DNA of 60,038 nucleotides from CAZGWJ01 sp964529445 (GTDB taxonomy: Bacteria; Oederibacteriota; Muellerivitia; Muellerivitales; Muellerivitaceae): contig CAZGWJ010000004.1 in the NCBI GenBank assembly GCA_964529445.1, positions 1 to 60,038 on the forward strand. The letters run 5' to 3'. Below, one piece after another: positions 53,641 through 60,038 of this stretch. A program made the position numbers and the translations under genes. Positions within the stretch are counted from its first letter, which is position 1. Each line of letters begins with the position of its first letter. Under the pieces are notes generated by a model that did no database searches, was not told the origin of the DNA, and saw only the letters and a program-made list of their open reading frames with translations.

Positions 53641-54039
53641 GTGACCGATCCAACAACCACCCACGAGCGGGGGACGAGCGGTGAATCCAGCGCCGCGCTC
53701 CACCTGAAGATCCGCGGTTATCGCATCCTCGAGAGGAATTTCAGGGTCCCTTCGGGCGAGATCGACCTCATCGTCCGCAAGGGTGGAGTCCTGGCCTTCG
53801 TCGAGGTGAAACTGCGGCGCACCCGGCGGCGGGGTCGGCCCCTCGAGGCCGTGAACGAGCGGAAGGTGAGGCGCATCAGCGCGGCGGCGGCGGCCTATCT
53901 CCAATCCCGGGCGCCCCGGGGGGTGAAGACGTACCGGTTCGACGTCATCGGAGTGGGACCCGAGAGAAACCTCCTGGGGCTGATGCGGGTGGAACACGTC
54001 GAAAACGCTTTTGAAGCCCCGCCTTTCTTCACCGTGTGA
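53641..54039 (+). CDS. yraN: YraN/UPF0102 family nuclease-fold protein
   Basis: The 132-residue protein has the restriction-endonuclease-like core of the UPF0102 family: RGTSGESSAALHLKIRGYRI, ERNFRVPSGEIDLIVRKGG, and LAFVEVKLRR, with the E-D-ExK acidic set. It is usually found beside rnhB, as here. The exact role is unknown. Start GTG 53641 is backed by the TATAAT box six bases upstream. Confidence 0.92.
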   Translation: MTDPTTTHERGTSGESSAALHLKIRGYRILERNFRVPSGEIDLIVRKGGVLAFVEVKLRRTRRRGRPLEAVNERKVRRISAAAAAYLQSRAPRGVKTYRFDVIGVGPERNLLGLMRVEHVENAFEAPPFFTV

Positions 54040-54078
54040 CGTCCCTTGTCGCCCGGTGGCCGAAGCCGGGCCCGGTGG

Positions 54079-54084
54079 TAGAAT
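54079..54084 (+). promoter_or_regulatory. candidate -10 box with very short leader
   Basis: TAGAAT lies 18 bases before ATG 54103, with GGAG (54093-54096) between. It would give a leader of about 12 bases. Confidence 0.4.
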
Positions 54085-54102
54085 GTCCTCCTGGAGTGAT
54101 GG

Positions 54103-55377
54103 ATGAAGAAACGCAACAGCGACGGCATACCACCGAAGGTGTGGAGGATCCTCGAGACGGTCTCGCGTCTCGCGGACGAACGCGGGATCGCGGCTTACGC
54201 CGTCGGCGGGTTCGTGCGGGACCTGCTTCTCAAGCGCCCCCTCGTGGACGTGGACATCACCGTCCTGGGGGACGGCATCTCCTTCGCGCAGGCCCTTGCC
54301 TCGGCCGTGAAGGGCCGCTCCGATGCCTTCACCCGTTTCGGGACCGCCATCGTGGTGGTCCCCGGATTCGGGAAAGTGGACGTGACCTCGGCGCGTTCGG
54401 AGACCTACGAGCGGCCCGGGGCCCTTCCCACCGTGGGATCCGGCGACATCCTGCAGGACCTGGCCCGGCGCGATTTCACCATCAACTCGATGGCCTTCGA
54501 CCTCTCGCCGCACCGCTTCCTCGACCTGATCGATCCCTACGGGGGCGTGCGCGACCTCAAGAACGGCCTGGTCAGGGTCCATCATGAGGGAAGTTTCCTG
54601 GACGACCCCACCCGCATCTTCCGGGCCGTGCGTTTCGAGCAGCGCTTCGGCAAGCGACTCGAGGCGGAGACCGAGCGGCTCCTGAGGGAAGCCCTCCAGA
54701 AGGGGTGTTTCGACACGGTCTCGGGCGAGCGCCTGCGAAACGAATTGATCCTCATCTTCGCGGAACCCCATCCCGAAAAGGCCGTGGTGCGGCTCCATGA
54801 GATCGGGGTTCTGAAGGTGATCCATCCCCGCCTGGGGCTCCGGAGCGGAGATGCCGCCATCCTGACCCAGGTTCCCTGGGCCCTGGGACTCTTCGACCGG
54901 TCGGGAAAGCCGCTCGATGAGCGTTGGATGATCTGGTTCCAGGCGCTCCTGGGCGGTCTGCGCGAGATGGAGGCGGAGGCGCTGTCGGGCCGCCTGCTCC
55001 TGTCGCGCAACGAACGCAAGATCGTCCTGCAGAGGGCCACGGCCGCCCGTGGCGTCCGGGCTCGTTTGAGTGGCGAGAAGCTCCCCTTCAGTCGCATCCA
55101 TGAACTTTTGGCACCCCTCGTGAACGAGGTGCAATGCTTCGTGGCCTCCTCCCTGCGGCCCGGACCGCGAAAACGGGTGGAGGCGTATTATCGCCGCGTG
55201 ACGTCGATGAAACCCTTCCTTCGCGGCAAGGACCTCCAGAAGTTGGGCGTCCCGCCCGGGTTCCAGTACTCCTTCCTCCTGCAGAAGGCCTTTGCCTTCC
55301 AGTTGGACGGGGAATTCAGGACGAAGAAGCATGCGTTGAAGTGGGCGCGGGGAACACACGCACGGCAGAAGAAATGA
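54103..55377 (+). CDS. tRNA nucleotidyltransferase / poly(A) polymerase family protein
   Basis: The 424-residue protein has the class II nucleotidyltransferase head: AYAVGGFVRDLLLKRPLVDV then D51, giving GGxxRD (35-40) and the metal Asp pair D49/D51. RRDFTINSMAFDL and the RNA-binding-domain segments LVRVHHEGSFLDDPTRIFRA and RFEQRFGKRLE follow. Such enzymes add CCA or A residues to RNA 3' ends, and sequence alone does not separate the activities. The tRNA genes here already encode CCA, so a repair or A-adding role is possible. GGAG six bases before ATG 54103 supports the start. Confidence 0.88.
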   Translation: MKKRNSDGIPPKVWRILETVSRLADERGIAAYAVGGFVRDLLLKRPLVDVDITVLGDGISFAQALASAVKGRSDAFTRFGTAIVVVPGFGKVDVTSARSETYERPGALPTVGSGDILQDLARRDFTINSMAFDLSPHRFLDLIDPYGGVRDLKNGLVRVHHEGSFLDDPTRIFRAVRFEQRFGKRLEAETERLLREALQKGCFDTVSGERLRNELILIFAEPHPEKAVVRLHEIGVLKVIHPRLGLRSGDAAILTQVPWALGLFDRSGKPLDERWMIWFQALLGGLREMEAEALSGRLLLSRNERKIVLQRATAARGVRARLSGEKLPFSRIHELLAPLVNEVQCFVASSLRPGPRKRVEAYYRRVTSMKPFLRGKDLQKLGVPPGFQYSFLLQKAFAFQLDGEFRTKKHALKWARGTHARQKK

Positions 55378-55387
55378 GGAATGAGTC

Positions 55388-55535
55388 GAACCTATCTCAA
55401 AATACCCAACAAAACCGGATCCGCACATATCGAGCACTCTTCGAACGTTGGAAGACAGTAAACCCAAGAAACCAAGCACCCCTCACCCTGCCCTCTCCCG
55501 CAAGGGGAGAGGGATAATGATTTTGAGATAGGTTC
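55388..55535. mobile_element. MITE-like element with 16-bp perfect terminal inverted repeats
   Basis: GAACCTATCTCAAAAT (55388-55403) is the exact reverse complement of ATTTTGAGATAGGTTC (55520-55535), bounding a 148-bp segment. Its interior carries a CCCTCTCCCGCAAGGGGAGAGGG-type palindrome (55491-55513). It encodes no protein. The size, ends and intergenic position fit a miniature inverted-repeat element, though no parent transposase is in the window and no clear target duplication was found. Confidence 0.7.
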
Positions 55536-55605
55536 TCATCAGGAATTAGGAGTTGGTCGCAGTGAACTCCTCGCCTCTCATTCCTCATTCCGCAGGTATG
55601 TGCTG

Positions 55606-55634
55606 TTGACTTGACGCGGGGGCCTGCCTAAACT
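55606..55634 (+). promoter_or_regulatory. promoter of the M50 protease gene, short leader
   Basis: TTGACT (55606-55611) and TAAACT (55629-55634) are 17 bases apart. Eleven bases separate the -10 from ATG 55646. Confidence 0.6.
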
Positions 55635-55645
55635 GGCGCTCACTT

Positions 55646-56308
55646 ATGGAACTCGATATTCCCCGCATCCTCATGCAGATGGCCGTCCTCCTCTTCTCCC
55701 TGTCCCTTCACGAGTTCGGTCATGCCTGGGCCGCGGACCGTCTGGGCGACCCCACCGCCAAGATGCTGGGGCGGCTCACCATCAATCCCATGGCCCATGC
55801 GGACCCCGTCGGCACCATCCTCCTGCCCCTTCTGATGATGACCACCGGCATCCGGTGGCTCTTCGGCTGGGCCAAGCCCGTTCCGGTGACCCACGAGAAC
55901 CTGCGGCATCCGCGGATCGACAGCGTCCTGGTCTCGGTCGCGGGGCCTGCCGCCAACATCCTCCTTCTCCTCATCGCCCTCTCGGGTTTGGCCGTCCTCA
56001 AGTCCTCCGGGAGCGACCCGACGGGCATGGCCGCGACCCTGGAGGAGTTTCTCCTCATGTTCTTCGTGATGAACTTCATCCTGGCCGTCTTCAACCTGAT
56101 GCCGATCACCCCCCTGGACGGCCACTGGGTGGTGAAGGCCGTCCTTCCCCCGAAGCTGTCCTATGCCTATTCCCGGCTGGATCCCTACGGTTTCATCATC
56201 CTCTTGGTCCTTCTCTGGCTCGGCTTTTTCAAGGCGATTTTGGGCTTCGCTTTGTCCCTTCTGTCGCTATTATTGGACCTCGTCGGGTTGGGATACGTCC
56301 TGGCCTGA
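55646..56308 (+). CDS. M50 site-2-protease family membrane metalloprotease
   Basis: The 220-residue protein has about five membrane helices. The first contains the zinc motif HEFGH (H22, E23, H26), and a later one NLMPITPLDGH with the third ligand D158. This minimal form without PDZ domain matches the short M50 family (YdaT/YwhC-type) rather than RseP. Natural substrates of these short forms are mostly unknown. It has its own promoter with a near-absent leader. Confidence 0.9.
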   Translation: MELDIPRILMQMAVLLFSLSLHEFGHAWAADRLGDPTAKMLGRLTINPMAHADPVGTILLPLLMMTTGIRWLFGWAKPVPVTHENLRHPRIDSVLVSVAGPAANILLLLIALSGLAVLKSSGSDPTGMAATLEEFLLMFFVMNFILAVFNLMPITPLDGHWVVKAVLPPKLSYAYSRLDPYGFIILLVLLWLGFFKAILGFALSLLSLLLDLVGLGYVLA

Positions 56309-56321
56309 GGATCGAATCCAA

Positions 56322-56375
56322 CCCTGGGTCCCGATGGACCCAGGGGGCACGGCGCGCCATGGATATGGCGCGCCG
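56322..56375 (+). promoter_or_regulatory. two tandem perfect hairpins upstream of trpS
   Basis: A 10-bp stem (56322-56331 with 56336-56345, loop CGAT) is followed after four bases by an 11-bp stem (56350-56360 with 56365-56375, loop GGAT). Neither is followed by a T-run, so they are not classical terminators. They lie between the M50 gene and trpS, 60 bases before the trpS start. Confidence 0.7.
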
Positions 56376-56435
56376 ATCACAGTCCCCAAGACCCCATGAG
56401 CGGTAATGGGAGTCCAGGGGAGGGACTAACGGAAA

Positions 56436-57461
56436 ATGACTGAAACAATGACGAGGAGATATCTCTCCGGGGTCCAGCCCTCCGGCCGCCTGCACCTGGG
56501 CAACTATTTCGGCGCCATCGCCAACCACATCCGCCTTCAGGACGACGGGGAGTGCTACTACTTCATCGCCAATTACCACGCCTTGACGACGCTCCAGGAT
56601 GCGGCCGCCCTCGGGAAGTACACCTTCGACGTGGCGGCCGATTACCTGGCCCTGGGGTTGGACCCTTCGCGGGCCCTCCTGTTCCGCCAGTCCGACGTTC
56701 CGGAGGTCCAGGAGCTCGCTTGGATCTTCTCCTGCGTGACGGGCATGGGCCTCTTCGAGAGGGCCCATTCGTACAAGGACAAGGTGGCCCGGGGCATTCC
56801 CGCCAGCGTGGGGCTTTTCACCTATCCCGCCCTGATGGCCGCCGACATCCTCATCTACCAGAGCCAAAAGGTCCCGGTGGGGCAGGACCAGGTCCAGCAC
56901 GTGGAGATCACCCGCGACCTGGCCGGCTACTTCCACGGCGCCTTCAAACCCGGTGTCTTCACCCTTCCCGAGGCGGTCCTGAGCGAGACCCCCCGCGTCA
57001 TCGGGCTCACGGGCGGCAAGATGAGCAAGAGCGACGAGTCCTCGGTGCTCCCCATCTTCTGCGAACCGGCCGAGTTGAAGAGGCGGGTCATGTCAATCGT
57101 GACCGATTCCAAGGGCGTGGACGAACCCAAGGACCCGGATTCCAGCGCCCTCTGCATCCTCTACCGGTTGGTGGCCGAACCGGCGGAATCCGCCGAGATG
57201 GAGGAGGCGTTTCGCAAGGGGGGCATGGGCTACGGTGACGCCAAGAAGCGTCTGTTGGCCGCCCTGGAACGAAAGTTCGGGGGCGCGGTCCGGGAGGCCC
57301 GCAGGGAACTGGAAGCGAATCCCGACCGCGTCGAGGAGGTGCTGGACGCCAGCGCCCGCCAGGCCCGGAAGACGGCCCTGGCCACCATGGAAAAGGTCTA
57401 CGAGGCGGTGGGGATCCCCCGTTCGAAGGTGAAAAAGGAACTCTCCTCCAACGGCATATAG
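56436..57461 (+). CDS. trpS: tryptophanyl-tRNA synthetase
   Basis: This class I synthetase charges tRNA-Trp. The 341-residue protein has GVQPSGRLHLGNYFGA with the HIGH-equivalent HLGN (20-23), and KMSKS at 195-199 within TGGKMSKSDESSV. Length and order of motifs are normal. A GGGGAGGGA site precedes ATG 56436. Two strong hairpins upstream may belong to its leader. It usually stands near an M50 protease and scpA/scpB, as it does here. Confidence 0.96.
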   Translation: MTETMTRRYLSGVQPSGRLHLGNYFGAIANHIRLQDDGECYYFIANYHALTTLQDAAALGKYTFDVAADYLALGLDPSRALLFRQSDVPEVQELAWIFSCVTGMGLFERAHSYKDKVARGIPASVGLFTYPALMAADILIYQSQKVPVGQDQVQHVEITRDLAGYFHGAFKPGVFTLPEAVLSETPRVIGLTGGKMSKSDESSVLPIFCEPAELKRRVMSIVTDSKGVDEPKDPDSSALCILYRLVAEPAESAEMEEAFRKGGMGYGDAKKRLLAALERKFGGAVREARRELEANPDRVEEVLDASARQARKTALATMEKVYEAVGIPRSKVKKELSSNGI

Positions 57462-57481
57462 CTTACTGACGATACAAAGCC

Positions 57482-57626
57482 AACGCGAAGCCGCGAAGTC
57501 GCGAAGAACGACTAGGACCGAACGAACTCCCTTGATGGTGGCCTGTCATCCGAAAAGGGAGAACTTCTCGCAAGGATCCGTTCGAGAAGCCGTCAAATCA
57601 TGCTTTTCTTCGCGGCTTCGCGTTGG
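57482..57626. repeat. GAAG-type element with 19-bp perfect inverted arms
   Basis: CCAACGCGAAGCCGCGAAG at about 57480-57498 recurs exactly as its reverse complement at about 57608-57626. The left arm continues with TCGCGAAGAACG. The core of about 110 bases holds no gene. It fills the gap between trpS and scpA. Confidence 0.8.
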
Positions 57627-57673
57627 ATGTGAATCATCCAGGCTTCGAGTCGGAAGGGTCTTGAAGAAAGCCG

Positions 57674-57701
57674 TTGAAATAAACTGGAAAGCCGATAAAG
57701 T
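57674..57701 (+). promoter_or_regulatory. candidate promoter of scpA
   Basis: TTGAAA (57674-57679) and TAAAGT (57696-57701) with a 16-base spacer precede ATG 57714 by 12 bases. No good ribosome site is seen between. Confidence 0.45.
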
Positions 57702-57713
57702 GACGACCGACCT

Positions 57714-58634
57714 ATGAGCGACGAGAATCCGGTGATCGACCCTCTCCCACCTGGAACGGCTCCCGCGGCGGGACCCGGGACCGACGCCTTGCCGGGGGAC
57801 GCGGAGGGGCCGGCTTCCCGGGCGGCCGTGGCCATCCGTGAGATCCTTTCCCCCGAGGATCAACGGCTCACGTACCACATCACCCTGCCCGCCTTCGACG
57901 GTCCCATGGACCTCCTGCTCCATCTCATCAAGGAGCACGAGCTCGACATCTATGACATCCCGATCCACAAGATCACGCGGGAATACCTGGCCTACCTGGA
58001 ATTGATGAGGGCCCTCAACCTGGAGGTGGCGGGCGATTTCCTCGTCATGGCGGCCACCCTCATGCAGATCAAGAGCCGCATGCTCCTGCCGGTGGAACCC
58101 TCGAAGGAGCAGGAGGAGGAGGACCCGCGCGCCGAGCTGGTGCGTCGCCTCCTGGAGTACAAGATGTTCAAGGAGGCCGCCGAGCGCCTCTCGGGGCTCG
58201 AGAAGGAGCATGGCCGTCTCCTCACGCGTTCCGTGCCGGATGACGCGAAGGGCGGTGACGAGGAACACCTCATGGAGGTGACCCTGTTCGGCCTCCTCTC
58301 GGCCTTCAAGGACGTGCTTATCCAGACCCAGGAGAGCATGACCACCGAGCTGGTCCGGCCCGAGATCACGGTCACCCAGAAGATCAACGACATCATGGAC
58401 AGTTTGCAGGAGAGCGGCGAGGCCTTCTTCAAGCCCATCATCGCCGCCTGCAGCAGCAAGCTGGAGCGGATCGTGGCTTTTCTGGCCGTGCTCGAGCTGG
58501 TCCGCCTCAAGCTGGTCCGGGCGTTCCAGCGGGGGCCTTTCGACGAGATCCGCCTCGCGATGGCGGCCCAAACCGAATCCGGGGAGCGTCAGGAGACCAC
58601 GGTCGTCAAGTCGCGCCGGAAGAAGAAAAGCTGA
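57714..58634 (+). CDS. scpA: segregation and condensation protein A
   Basis: ScpA is the kleisin that joins SMC heads in chromosome condensation. The 306-residue protein has a non-conserved Pro/Ala-rich N-terminus (1-50), then the SMC-neck-binding part YHITLPAFDGPMDLLLHLIK and DIYDIPIHKITREYLAYLEL. The middle is charged and the C-terminal winged helix (ERIVAFLAVLELVRLKLVRA) binds the SMC head. The basic tail SRRKKKS is short. scpB follows after about 120 bases. Confidence 0.94.
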   Translation: MSDENPVIDPLPPGTAPAAGPGTDALPGDAEGPASRAAVAIREILSPEDQRLTYHITLPAFDGPMDLLLHLIKEHELDIYDIPIHKITREYLAYLELMRALNLEVAGDFLVMAATLMQIKSRMLLPVEPSKEQEEEDPRAELVRRLLEYKMFKEAAERLSGLEKEHGRLLTRSVPDDAKGGDEEHLMEVTLFGLLSAFKDVLIQTQESMTTELVRPEITVTQKINDIMDSLQESGEAFFKPIIAACSSKLERIVAFLAVLELVRLKLVRAFQRGPFDEIRLAMAAQTESGERQETTVVKSRRKKKS

Positions 58635-58755
58635 TATTCGCCACGAGGGGTCTTCGCCCGCCACGAAGCTGCCGGATGGATCCCCGGATGGGGTGTTCCC
58701 GGAGCGGGATCGCGGGCTTGACGGGCCATCGAAGCAGCACCATGAGGTCGTTCCA

Positions 58756-59499
58756 ATGGACATGGATAAACTGAAAGCCGTGCTGGAAAGCATGCTCTTC
58801 GTGAGCGAGGTGCCGCTTTCCGCGAAGAAGGCCGCCTCCGTGCTGAAGGACGTGCCGCCGGTCGACATCGCGGCGGCGTTCGAGGCTCTGAAGCAGGATA
58901 TCGACTCCCTGGGGCGCAGTTTCCAGGTGAAGGAGGTGGCGGAGGGTTACCTTCTCACCACGCGCCCCGAATTCCACCGTTGGGCGCGGGAAGTCAACAA
59001 GGTGGTCACCATCACCCGCCTGTCCCGCCAAGCCATGGAGGCGCTGGCCATCATCGCCTACAAGCAACCGGTCACCCGGGCCGAGGTCGAGGCCATCCGC
59101 GGCGTCGAGGTGGGAAGCGTCATGCAGACCCTCCTGGAGAAGAAGATGATCCGCATCCTGGGAAGGGCCGAGACCGTGGGCCGACCGCTCCTCTACGGTA
59201 CCACGCACGACTTCCTCCTGCATTTCGGCCTCAAGGATCTCACCGACCTACCGCGCGTCTCGGAGATCCAGGAATTGGCCGGCAACCAGATTTCCCCCGA
59301 GGTCATGCGGGAGATGGAAGGCGAGTTGAGGCGCCGCGAGTCGAAACTGGGCCTGGAGCCCATGGACCTGGAAGCGCCCTCCGCCGGACCGGGGGAGGCG
59401 TCCGCGGAAACGCAAGCCGGGGAAACCGTCTCGGGCACCGAGTCCGAGGCTCCCTCGTCCGGACCCGCGGACCCGCCCTCCCCCGAACCCACCGAGTAG
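58756..59499 (+). CDS. scpB: segregation and condensation protein B
   Basis: ScpB binds ScpA in the SMC complex. The 247-residue protein has two winged-helix domains: KLKAVLESMLFVSEVPLSAK and, near residue 95, LSRQAMEALAIIAYKQPVTR followed by EAIRGVEVGSVMQTLLEKKM and GRPLLYGTTHDFLLHFGL. A Pro/Ser/Glu-rich tail of about 60 residues ends the protein. ATG 58756 is chosen because GAGG lies eight bases upstream and the first helix starts there. Confidence 0.93.
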   Translation: MDMDKLKAVLESMLFVSEVPLSAKKAASVLKDVPPVDIAAAFEALKQDIDSLGRSFQVKEVAEGYLLTTRPEFHRWAREVNKVVTITRLSRQAMEALAIIAYKQPVTRAEVEAIRGVEVGSVMQTLLEKKMIRILGRAETVGRPLLYGTTHDFLLHFGLKDLTDLPRVSEIQELAGNQISPEVMREMEGELRRRESKLGLEPMDLEAPSAGPGEASAETQAGETVSGTESEAPSSGPADPPSPEPTE

Positions 59500-59515
59500 G
59501 CACGGATAATTCACG

Positions 59516-59812
59516 GCCAACGCGAAGCCGCGAAGAACGGCGAAGGGTTGGCGTGCTATTATCAAGATGAGACTGTCGGAAAACCCGACCGTCACACCAA
59601 ATGATACGCCCCCTCTCCCTTTGTCCCTCCCCTGCAAGCGGGGGAGGGAGCATTTCCTTTGTTTCCCTCGCCCGTTTACGGGAGAGGGCGGGGCGAGGGG
59701 TCTGTTGTAGTTCGTCGTAAGTATCCGGAGGACTTTTCCGACAGTGTCAAGATTCAACTAAAGAAGACGTTTCAGACTTCGCGTCTTCCAAACTTCGCGT
59801 TGGATGTGTATT
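59516..59812. repeat. GAAG-type element with inverted arms enclosing a MITE-like element
   Basis: The left arm (59516-59547; GCCAACGCGAAGCCGCGAAG) and the right arm (59776-59808; CTTCGCGTCTTCCAAACTTC, then GCGTTGG) are inverted copies sharing at least CCAACGCGAAG. The 230 bases between include the separate element at 59572-59745. No gene is present between scpB and the next gene. Confidence 0.7.
59572..59745. mobile_element. MITE-like element with 12-bp inverted ends and direct repeats
   Basis: ACTGTCGGAAAA (59572-59583) is the exact reverse complement of TTTTCCGACAGT (59734-59745). The 7-base word TCAAGAT stands just outside on both sides (59562-59568 and 59747-59753), like a target-site duplication separated by one to three bases. 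The 174-bp interior holds two CTCCC/GGGAG palindromes and no protein. Confidence 0.65.
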
Positions 59813-59813
59813 G

Positions 59814-60038
59814 ATGCGTTTGAACAAATTCCTGGCAGCGGCGGGCGTGGCCTCGCGACGGGGTGCGGACGACCTCGTCCGCCAGGGACGCGTGACCGTG
59901 AACGGCCAGGCCGTTCACGACCTGGGCCGCCAGGTGGATCCCGACCGGGATGCCGTCAAGGTGGACGGCCGGCGCGCCTTCGCGGAGCCGCTCCGGTACT
60001 ATGTCTTCCACAAGCCGGATGGCATGGTCACCACCCTC
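59814..60038 (+). CDS. rRNA pseudouridine synthase, RsuA/RluB family (partial)
   Basis: The gene runs off the right edge. The 75 visible residues begin MRLNKFLAAAGVASRRGADD, an S4 RNA-binding domain (QGRVTVNGQAVHDLGRQVDP), and reach the start of the catalytic domain (YYVFHKPDGMVTT). This is the layout of RsuA/RluB/RluE/RluF enzymes, which make pseudouridine in rRNA. The catalytic Asp lies beyond the window. scpA-scpB followed by rluB is a very common order, so RluB is the likely identity. ATG 59814 lies directly after a repeat arm without a clear ribosome site. Confidence 0.9.
   Translation, partial: MRLNKFLAAAGVASRRGADDLVRQGRVTVNGQAVHDLGRQVDPDRDAVKVDGRRAFAEPLRYYVFHKPDGMVTTL

Noticed and set aside
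57482..59812. CRISPR array suggested by regularly spaced GAAG words
   Set aside because: The words are short, variable and have no constant-length unique spacers; they form inverted arms, and no cas gene is present.

Overview
The window is bacterial, GC-rich (clearly above 60% by eye) and comes from an organism with a Gram-negative-type envelope: it has lipoproteins, an outer-membrane barrel ending in Phe and a PorV-like protein. Many exported proteins carry long Thr/Pro ('TPTPT') linkers and FlgD-like C-terminal domains. That secretome style is typical of uncultured groundwater and sediment lineages; FCPU426, Goldbacteria or Firestonebacteria-like groups are possible, but this is a guess that only an rRNA tree could settle. 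The 16S tail keeps the anti-Shine-Dalgarno core CCTCC, and many genes have GGAGG-type ribosome sites. A set of single-gene promoters, however, places the -10 box only 6-8 bases before the start codon, which suggests leaderless mRNAs beside SD-led ones.

Layout. 1-4430: 16S 3' end, tRNA-Ile(GAT), tRNA-Ala(TGC), 23S and 5S rRNA, then a terminator with a 74-bp exact downstream duplication. 4430-9767: an exported protein, a deiminase-fold lipoprotein, an APH-type kinase, a double-ACT protein, peptide deformylase and a NUDIX hydrolase. 10020-13368: yebC, ruvC, a zinc-ribbon gene, ruvA, a two-TM protein and a BON protein, ended by a strong terminator (no ruvB here). 13684-15462: a secreted protein with three copies of one domain. 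15667: tRNA-Thr(CGT).

16063-34773 is the accessory, envelope-directed part. It holds a 1632-aa propeller protein, then a translationally coupled run of membrane-anchored YfiR-like protein, CHASE8-type sensor kinase, beta-helix protein and PorV-like barrel. After these come another barrel, a TPR protein, two lipoproteins, a four-helix-bundle suffix protein and a Yip1-like protein. 34789-39348 (minus strand) is a Leloir-type sugar operon: galE, galT, an inositol-phosphatase-family enzyme and a GHMP kinase with an arabinokinase-like signature. 39557-48023 holds a CYTH enzyme, a PT lipoprotein, a hybrid kinase with a ferritin-VIT1 transporter, a GDSL lipase, a GT-C glycosyltransferase and a DUF2141 protein.

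48207-60038 is mostly housekeeping: rpsP-khpA-rimM-trmD-rplS behind a near-consensus promoter, a Ycf48-like lipoprotein, rnhB, yraN, a CCA-adding/poly(A) polymerase-type enzyme, an M50 protease, trpS, scpA, scpB and the start of a pseudouridine synthase.

Intergenic DNA is unusually rich in small repeats: arms of 12-nt-period GAAG-type repeats, CCCTCTCCC/GGGAGAGGG palindromes, purine-rich 'agaagttagaag' tracts, and two MITE-like elements with perfect terminal inverted repeats. No CRISPR array, transposase, phage or restriction system was seen. The best candidates for something undescribed are the YfiR-kinase-surface-protein operon, the leaderless promoter set and the nested miniature repeat elements.
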